A DNA stretch of 10,149 nucleotides from JANOAR01 sp031411235 (GTDB taxonomy: Bacteria; Verrucomicrobiota; Verrucomicrobiia; Verrucomicrobiales; Verrucomicrobiaceae), in contig JANOAR010000098.1 in assembly GCA_031411235.1 (NCBI GenBank), positions 1-10,149 of the forward strand, read 5' to 3'. The notes under the pieces were generated by a model. The model was not told the origin of the DNA, ran no database searches, and saw only the letters and a list, made by a program, of their open reading frames with translations. Below are positions 1-5,600 of this stretch, in pieces (positions within the stretch are counted from its first letter, which is position 1; each line of letters starts with the position of its first letter). A program made the position numbers and the translations under genes.

Positions 1-58
1 CATCGGCCTTGATTGCGGAGATGATCTCCGTCGTGGTGATTTGAGTTGGCGTTTTCAT
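1..58 (-). CDS. 5' end of an unidentified minus-strand gene (partial)
   Basis: Read on the minus strand, an ATG at 58 opens 19 codons (MKTPTQITTTEIISAIKAD) that run off the left edge without a stop. A GGAG Shine-Dalgarno-like sequence lies six bases upstream of the ATG, one of only two good ribosome sites in the window, which is the main reason to believe the start. Nineteen residues are too few to assign a family. It is divergent from the lipoprotein gene at 205, with 146 bp between them. It could be a chance ORF, because only the start is visible. Confidence 0.5.
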   Translation of the reverse strand, partial: MKTPTQITTTEIISAIKAD

Positions 59-204
59 AACACTCCAACTATACCACGCTTGATTTTACGTTGCTAAACG
101 CCACAGATTCTTGCTGTACGGGCTTTCATGTCGCCTGACCCGAATGGCACACCTACCTTCTCTTCGAGTGCGAGAAGCCGAGATAGCACCACTCGTCCAC
201 AATT

Positions 205-1164
205 ATGAAATACACGAGAATACCTTTTCGGTGCATTTGGATGGTGGCACTCCTGCTAGCAGGATGCGGTCGAGATGAGCCCAAGTCGAAGCACAATCCC
301 GATCCTATTGCAAAAAATGAGTTCAAGACTACAGCCGTTTCGGCTGCCTATACCAAGCAAGCTCCAAAGCGAGAACCAAAGCAAAAGTATCCGCAATTGG
401 TTAGTTTGCCGCCACCGCCCAATCCAATTGCTGAGCGGTTAACACGAGAGCTTTTAGGTCTTCGTTCAACAGACGCAGGCTTTAAAGCAAAGGTAAGCCA
501 GCTTTGGCACGATAGTGTTAGTCGCCTCTCCAACTCGCCGCTCTCTAGCGTCAGCGACGAGCTTGTCGCAAAAGGAGCTGTTTTACCCAAAGAGCTTTCA
601 TCCCCACGTAATAGAGATAATTCAACTGATAACCCTGCCGCAATGATTGACGCATTGGGGTTTGTTGCGTTAGGCCGTATCGAGTTACTACCAGAGTTCG
701 CAATGCAGCGCGCCAACGTGCTTCCACCAACAAGCGTTGACCTCGCAATTTTCGATGCTTTCAACAACGCATTGGATGAGCTGGGGCCGACAAACCTTGG
801 CACACCCTTTGAGCCTTGGGTACAACTCGCGTCTGCCACAAATCCGATATACCGCCTGCTTGCACTGAGAGCGGCAATGCACACAACTTCGCGGGCCGCA
901 TCTGGCTTGTCATCCGAAGATCCCAACTTCACCCGCATTGATGCTCCTGCCAAACTCAGCTTCTATCTGCGATACCTCAACGAGGGCGATCCAAAAATCT
1001 TGAGCGAAGCAATTGCCGCTATCGCGACAGTGCCAACGCCCGAAGCTCGCCAGGCCATCGAGAAGTTCCAAGCCACACAGCATCAACGAGGTAATTCAGT
1101 CTTAACTCAAGTCGCAGCGGATGCTCTTCGAACTCAAGAGATCATCGCCCAAGGAGCACGCTGA
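205..1164 (+). CDS. Predicted lipoprotein with a helical, HEAT-like C-terminal half
   Basis: This 319-residue protein starts with a short basic n-region, a hydrophobic core (residues 11-19) and the lipobox L18-A-G-C21, so it should be exported by Sec, cleaved by signal peptidase II and lipidated on Cys21. Residues 22-75 are polar, rich in Lys and Pro (PPPPNP at 69-74), and look like a flexible tether. From about residue 75 onward it is mostly predicted helix. Residues 213-232 and 260-312 show alternating Ala/Leu helices resembling HEAT repeats (for example DPKILSEAIAAIATV). No catalytic motif is visible. There is no Shine-Dalgarno sequence before the ATG; the start is chosen because the signal peptide begins there. 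The gene is visibly less G+C-rich than the two genes downstream. It resembles no family I can name; a structural or protein-binding envelope role is only inference. Confidence 0.85.
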   Translation: MKYTRIPFRCIWMVALLLAGCGRDEPKSKHNPDPIAKNEFKTTAVSAAYTKQAPKREPKQKYPQLVSLPPPPNPIAERLTRELLGLRSTDAGFKAKVSQLWHDSVSRLSNSPLSSVSDELVAKGAVLPKELSSPRNRDNSTDNPAAMIDALGFVALGRIELLPEFAMQRANVLPPTSVDLAIFDAFNNALDELGPTNLGTPFEPWVQLASATNPIYRLLALRAAMHTTSRAASGLSSEDPNFTRIDAPAKLSFYLRYLNEGDPKILSEAIAAIATVPTPEARQAIEKFQATQHQRGNSVLTQVAADALRTQEIIAQGAR

Positions 1165-1420
1165 CCAACTCCAGCGCTTCGCAAACCTCGCGGCTCCGCA
1201 CCGTTCCCAACCGCTGGGCTGCTCCGCCCGCTCCCGCCCCTGCCCTGCCGCAAGGGAGTGTGCTCCTCATCGTCACAGGTTGACTCGTCCACTTCGGTCG
1301 GCTCGCCACCCACCGCGCTGGTGCCTGAGCTTGGCCATAGAGCAGACAGGAGTGTCTGCATCCCACATTTTGCGCCTGCATCCGGATTGAGCTTGCTCTG
1401 GCAAGCTATTTTCTGTTTCA
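1165..1420. repeat. Intergenic GC-rich stretch resembling a dispersed verrucomicrobial repeat
   Basis: No convincing gene lies between the lipoprotein stop and the next start at 1562. The stretch at 1165-1330 is strongly C-rich on the plus strand, and its ORFs are low-complexity. It contains a perfect inverted repeat at 1342-1359: GCAGACA, loop GGAG, TGTCTGC. Around it, the minus-strand frame reads like KMWDADTPVC, which resembles the spurious 'NADILVCR'-type peptides that I recall being annotated from dispersed repeats in Verrucomicrobia and Planctomycetes. The palindrome is seen directly; its membership in a dispersed family is recalled knowledge plus inference, because only one copy is present in this window. 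A REP-like element is the closest general description. Confidence 0.4.
1390..1418 (+). terminator. Probable Rho-independent terminator
   Basis: A perfect 7-bp stem (AGCTTGC at 1390-1396 and GCAAGCT at 1401-1407) with a TCTG loop is followed directly by ATTTTCTGTTT. That is the hairpin plus T-rich tail expected of an intrinsic terminator on the plus strand. It lies 225 bp past the lipoprotein stop and 143 bp before the next start, so it would separate the lipoprotein gene from the downstream exported pair. It could instead be an attenuator in the leader of that pair, or part of the repeat-like stretch before it. Confidence 0.55.
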
Positions 1421-1488
1421 ATGGAAAGTCTTGAAACTGATGACCGCCTGGGTTGTCTGTGTTCACTTCGCACCCCCGGCCTTTATGA

Positions 1489-1498
1489 CCAAATTTGG
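1489..1498. promoter_or_regulatory. 10-bp perfect palindrome upstream of the exported gene pair
   Basis: CCAAATTTGG is a perfect palindrome 63 bp upstream of the ATG at 1562, in an otherwise gene-free leader. A symmetrical site here could bind a dimeric regulator of the downstream pair. I see no convincing -35/-10 pair next to it, and a 10-bp palindrome can occur by chance, so this is a weak call. Confidence 0.2.
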
Positions 1499-1561
1499 CC
1501 TGTAACAAATGTCTGGATTGCGGTTTTTACTCTGATGACCCCTAGCCTGCTCGACTTTTCC

Positions 1562-2602
1562 ATGAAACGCTTTTTCACCACTGTTGCTGCTGTGTTTGCC
1601 TTTTGCCTTCCGCAAGGCCGTGCGGTGGTCACCACGCCAATCATTGGCTTCGTGACCTTGAATCTCCAGGAGGGGAACAACTTCCTGGGCTTCTCATTGC
1701 AGCCCGTGTTGGAGTTGCAGACGACCTTCACCATTTCGGCCAGTGACCGCACGCACATCAATCTCACGGCCTCGGGTCTGGTGCTGACGAATGACCAGTT
1801 CAACACAGCGGCGACGGCGACTCATGCGATTGAGATCATCACCACGGGAGCGAGCGAGGGCTTTGCAACGACAGTGCTGGATACAGTGGCGACGGGAAGC
1901 GAACTGGTGCTGCAAACCGCCATTCCAGCGGGCGTGGTGGATGGCAGCGTGCTGAAAGTGTGGAAGCTGTGGACGTTGGCCAGCGCCTTTGGAGCGACTA
2001 ATACGGCGGGCCTCACGGGAGGGGCGACGCCAGAAGTTTCGGACTTGGTGCTGATCCCGACTGGGGCGACGACCTTTGCCCAGTATTTCTACTCCACGGG
2101 GGGTGCCCAGGGCACGGGCTGGCGCTTGGTGGGTGGCGGCACGACGGATCAGGCAAACGTTGCGGTGCCCTTTGGCCAGGGCGCGGCAGTGCGCTCGCGC
2201 AGCGCCAAGGCCATCGTCATCACGGGCATGGTGAAGCCAGGGAAAATACTCGTCACCTTGCAAACAGGGCGCAACTACGTGGCGAATCTCTGCCCCGTGA
2301 ATGCGGGCGGTGTGGGCTCTTCGACAGAGGGGCGCACGCTGGGGAATTCAAACTTCTACACGGGCACGCCAGCCGCGCTCTCGGGGGCGACGGCCTCGGG
2401 TGATGCGGATCTGGTTCTGCTGTGGAATGGCGCGGGCTACACACAGTATTTTTATTCCACGGGGGGCTTCAATGGCACTGGCTGGCGGCTCGTCGGTGGC
2501 GGCGTGGCGGATCAGGCGGGCGTGCCGCTGCCGGACGGAGCTTTCGTTATTTTGAGGCGTGGTGCCGCGCTGACGCTTCAGCTCAACCAAGGCAATTTCT
2601 AA
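1562..2602 (+). CDS. Exported protein resembling the TIGR02597 family
   Basis: The protein is 346 residues long from the ATG at 1562. That start is preferred over in-frame ATGs at 1421 and 1535 because it places MKRFF at the head of a normal Sec signal peptide, with a hydrophobic core at residues 6-16 and likely cleavage after QGRA (residue 21). No Shine-Dalgarno sequence is visible at any of the three. The mature N-terminus, VVTTPIIGFVTLNL, matches the '-T-P-GFV-' opening I associate with TIGR02597, a family of unknown function known from Verrucomicrobium spinosum paralogues. The rest is Gly/Thr/Val-rich and predicted beta. Two related segments share YFYSTGG and GTGWRLVGGG (residues 161-224 and 283-346). 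There is no transmembrane anchor, lipobox or enzyme motif. The next gene starts 45 bp downstream on the same strand, so co-expression is likely. Function is unknown; an envelope or secreted partner of the large neighbour is inference. Confidence 0.85.
   Translation: MKRFFTTVAAVFAFCLPQGRAVVTTPIIGFVTLNLQEGNNFLGFSLQPVLELQTTFTISASDRTHINLTASGLVLTNDQFNTAATATHAIEIITTGASEGFATTVLDTVATGSELVLQTAIPAGVVDGSVLKVWKLWTLASAFGATNTAGLTGGATPEVSDLVLIPTGATTFAQYFYSTGGAQGTGWRLVGGGTTDQANVAVPFGQGAAVRSRSAKAIVITGMVKPGKILVTLQTGRNYVANLCPVNAGGVGSSTEGRTLGNSNFYTGTPAALSGATASGDADLVLLWNGAGYTQYFYSTGGFNGTGWRLVGGGVADQAGVPLPDGAFVILRRGAALTLQLNQGNF
2042..2599 (+). repeat. Two diverged copies of a 64-codon module inside the TIGR02597-like gene
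   Basis: Copy A (2042-2233) and copy B (2408-2599) both encode DLVL, then about ten variable residues, QYFYSTGG, two to three variable residues, GTGWRLVGGG and DQA. The DNA is also clearly similar, including CAGTATTT and CCACGGGGGG. The second copy runs to the stop codon. This is an internal tandem-like duplication separated by about 175 bp. The aromatic, Gly-rich motif looks like paired beta strands. Confidence 0.85.
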
Positions 2603-2647
2603 AACGCATCGCCTCTGCCCTCACTCCAGTTTTCTGCCCCTACGCCG

Positions 2648-5600
2648 ATGAAAAAACTCTTTGCTCTCCTCGCCTCTAGCCTGCTGGCCCTGGCTTCTAG
2701 CCACGCGGCTACGCTGACGATTTCCAACCAAAACGCCCTGGCCAATGGGGCCAACGGGGTGGCCGACTCCACGGGGGCGCTGCATAGCGGCTCGGGCGCG
2801 GCTGGGGTGATCGGTCGGATGACGATCTCCGATGCAGCGATCTCGGCAGCGGCGCTTGCCAACAATGTCTCAGTCATCGACGCAGGCTTTGAGGCCTTCG
2901 CCTCCACATCTGGCACCTTCACGCTGAACAGCCTTGGTTCCAACGGAGCCTTTGAAGTGGTCAAGGATTTCGACACGCGAGCTTCGATCAATAGCTTCGG
3001 CGGTAGCAGCATTTACCTCTGGATTTACAAAGGAGCCTCGCGTGCCACCGCGACCGAACATTTCCTGGTGAAGCTCAGCTCAACCTTCCCCACCGACTCG
3101 GAGACTGAGCCACCCACGGGGCCGCTGCATTTGTATCTGCGGCCTGATACGGTGGTGCAGGTCTTCGCCGGGGTGCAGAGCGCTACAACGCACGACTATG
3201 GCCAAGGCAGTGGCCCATTGGCCACCTTTCGTACACTTCCGCTGAATGAAGCCCCTGTGGCCAGCGCTGGCGTCGCCAGTGGCGATGAAGATGCGGCAAG
3301 CATCACCGGCACACTCACCGCTACCGACGCCGAGAGCGATCCCTTCACCTTTGCCAAAGTGGCCGACCCTGCGCATGGCAGCGTCACAGTGCTGAGCAAT
3401 GGCAGCTACACCTACATCCCCGCTGCGAACTACCACGGCACGGATAGCTTTACCTTCAAGGCCAACGACGGCAAAGACTCAAACATCGCGACGATCACCA
3501 TCACGATCAATTCGGTACCCGATGCCCCTGTGGCGACTGGGGCCTCAAAAAATGCCATCACTGGCCGCGATACCACGGGCCAGCTCGTCGCCACGGATGG
3601 CGATGGCGACACGCTCACCTATGCCAAGGTCGCCGATCCCACCAAGGGGGTCGTGGTGGTAACCACGGCAGGAGCTTACACTTACACGCCCACACCGGGC
3701 CAACTGGGTGCGGATAGTTTCACCTTCAAAGCTAGTGATGGCGCGGGCGACTCGAACATTGCCACGATCTCGCTCACCATCGTCGCCAACTCGACGCCCG
3801 AAGCCGATGAAGCCACGTTCAAAGGCCAGCGCGATGACTTGATCGCCGATACTCTGACAGGCAGCGATGCTGATAACGACGCGCTGACTTTTGCCGAAGG
3901 AACCCCACCCACGCACGGCGAACTGGAACTGAAGAGCGACGGCAGCTTCCGCTACATGCCGGACTCGGGCTACATCGGCATAGACAGCTTCACCTTCACC
4001 GTCACGGACGGATATTCTGCCTCCTCGCCTGCCACGGCAACGCTCGTCATCGGCTCGGCTGTGCCCGAGTGGACATGGGAACTGGGCAGCCAGCTCGCCA
4101 AACAAAAAGGCACCTACGGCACACTCCAATCACCTGCCCCGACCAACATCCCCGGTGCCCGCAGCGACGCCGCCAGCGCCACGGATCAAGCTGGGCACAC
4201 CTACGCCTTTGGCGGCACTGGCTTTGGCGAAACGGCAGGCCCAGGGCTGCTCAACGACCTGTGGCTCTTCGATGCAAACACTCAGCGTTGGAGCTGGATC
4301 GCAGGCGGCAAAGGCATCAACACCCCAGGCATCTATGGCACGCTCGGCTCGGGCAACGACAACAACAATCCCGGTGGTCGTTCGGGTGGCTCGTTCTGGA
4401 TTGATCAAGCAGGCGACCTCTGGCTCTTCGGCGGCACGGGCCGCGACAGCACCACCACGGGCAATGGGGCACTCAATGACTTGTGGAAGTATCGCTTCGG
4501 TAGCCAGCAATGGACTTGGAAGGCGGGAGCCAATACCGCCAAAGCCAACGGCACCTACGGCACCAAGGGCACGTCCTCGGCTGCGACGACCCCCGGCGCT
4601 CGCAGCGGTGCGGTGACGTGGATCGACGCCAGCGGCAACCTGTGGCTCCACGGCGGCAAAGGCCTCGGAGCCTCGGGCACAACACTGAGCAATCTCAACG
4701 ATCTGTGGTCCTACAACACGACCACGGAACAGTGGACATGGATCAGCGGGAGCAGCGCCGTGGACGCCAGCGGCACCTACGGCAGCAAAGGCATCGCCCA
4801 CCCCACCAACACCCCTGGTGGCCGCAATGCCGCCATCGGCTGGACGGGGCACGACGGCCAGCTCTACCTCTTCGGCGGCCAAGGACGCGCCACCGCTGCC
4901 ACCCTCGGCTACCTCAATGACCTGTGGCGCTTCGACATCGCGAGCAATAGCTGGACGTGGCTCAATGGCAGCAACACCACCAACGTCGCAGGCGTCTATG
5001 GCAGTCTCGGCACAGGCAACGATAGCAACTCCCCAGGCGCACGCGCAGGAGCCGTGGCTAGGCTCGGGGCCGACGCCTCGCTGCTACTCAGTCAAGGCCA
5101 GGGCAGCACCGGGCTCTTCAACGACGTGTGGAGCTACGACAGCGCTGCCAACGCCTGGACGTGGATCAAAGGCTCGTCCAAAACCAACGGCGCTGCCGTC
5201 TATGGAACCCAGGGCACTGCCGCCCCCAGCAACACCCCTGGTGCCCGCCGTGGTGCCCTACCCGCCAGCGACAGCAGTGGCGACCTGTGGCTCTTCGGCG
5301 GTGTGAATGGTGCCAACTCCTACAATGACACCTGGAGCCTCGACTTGCCCGCCCTGCCCACCGTCACGCTCAATGCCATCACCGCCATCACCGACACCAC
5401 AGCGACCGTCGGCTTGCTGGTGGACAACAACGGTATCACCACCAAGGGTTCCTTGTATTTCTGGCCCGTGACCTCCCCAGCCAGCATCACCGAGATCGTG
5501 CTCGGCACCGTCGGCACCACCCCTGGCACCGCCGACTCCGCCGCACTGACGGCACTGACCGCTGGCACCCGCTACGCCGTGCAGGCTCTCGTGCAGAGCC

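Noticed and set aside
65..80. TATAGT on the minus strand as a -10 box for the gene at 1-58
   Set aside because: It abuts the GGAG ribosome site, leaving almost no leader, and the matching -35 is poor.
157..177. Inverted repeat CTTCTC / GAGAAG with a 9-base loop upstream of the lipoprotein gene
   Set aside because: A 6-bp stem with a large loop and no T run or conserved partner is weak and easily due to chance.
1121..1390. An 89-codon ORF overlapping the end of the lipoprotein gene
   Set aside because: Its Arg/Pro/His-rich translation comes from the C-rich intergenic stretch and overlaps a better supported gene; no start signal is present.
1421..1561. In-frame upstream extension of the TIGR02597-like gene to an ATG at 1421
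   Set aside because: The added residues contain no domain and would bury the signal peptide 47 residues inside the protein. The extension also begins directly at the end of the terminator candidate.
4130..4882. A 250-codon minus-strand ORF inside the Kelch region, and similar long opposite-strand ORFs across 2599-7708
   Set aside because: They lie opposite a gene with clear domains and strongly biased codons. Their Ala/Gly/Arg-rich translations are those expected from reading GC-rich coding DNA backwards, and none shows a domain.
4070..5350. Regular repeats of about 220 bp as a possible non-coding tandem array or CRISPR-like structure
   Set aside because: The repetition is in protein frame, with diverged DNA and conserved Kelch residues, so it is domain repetition within a gene.
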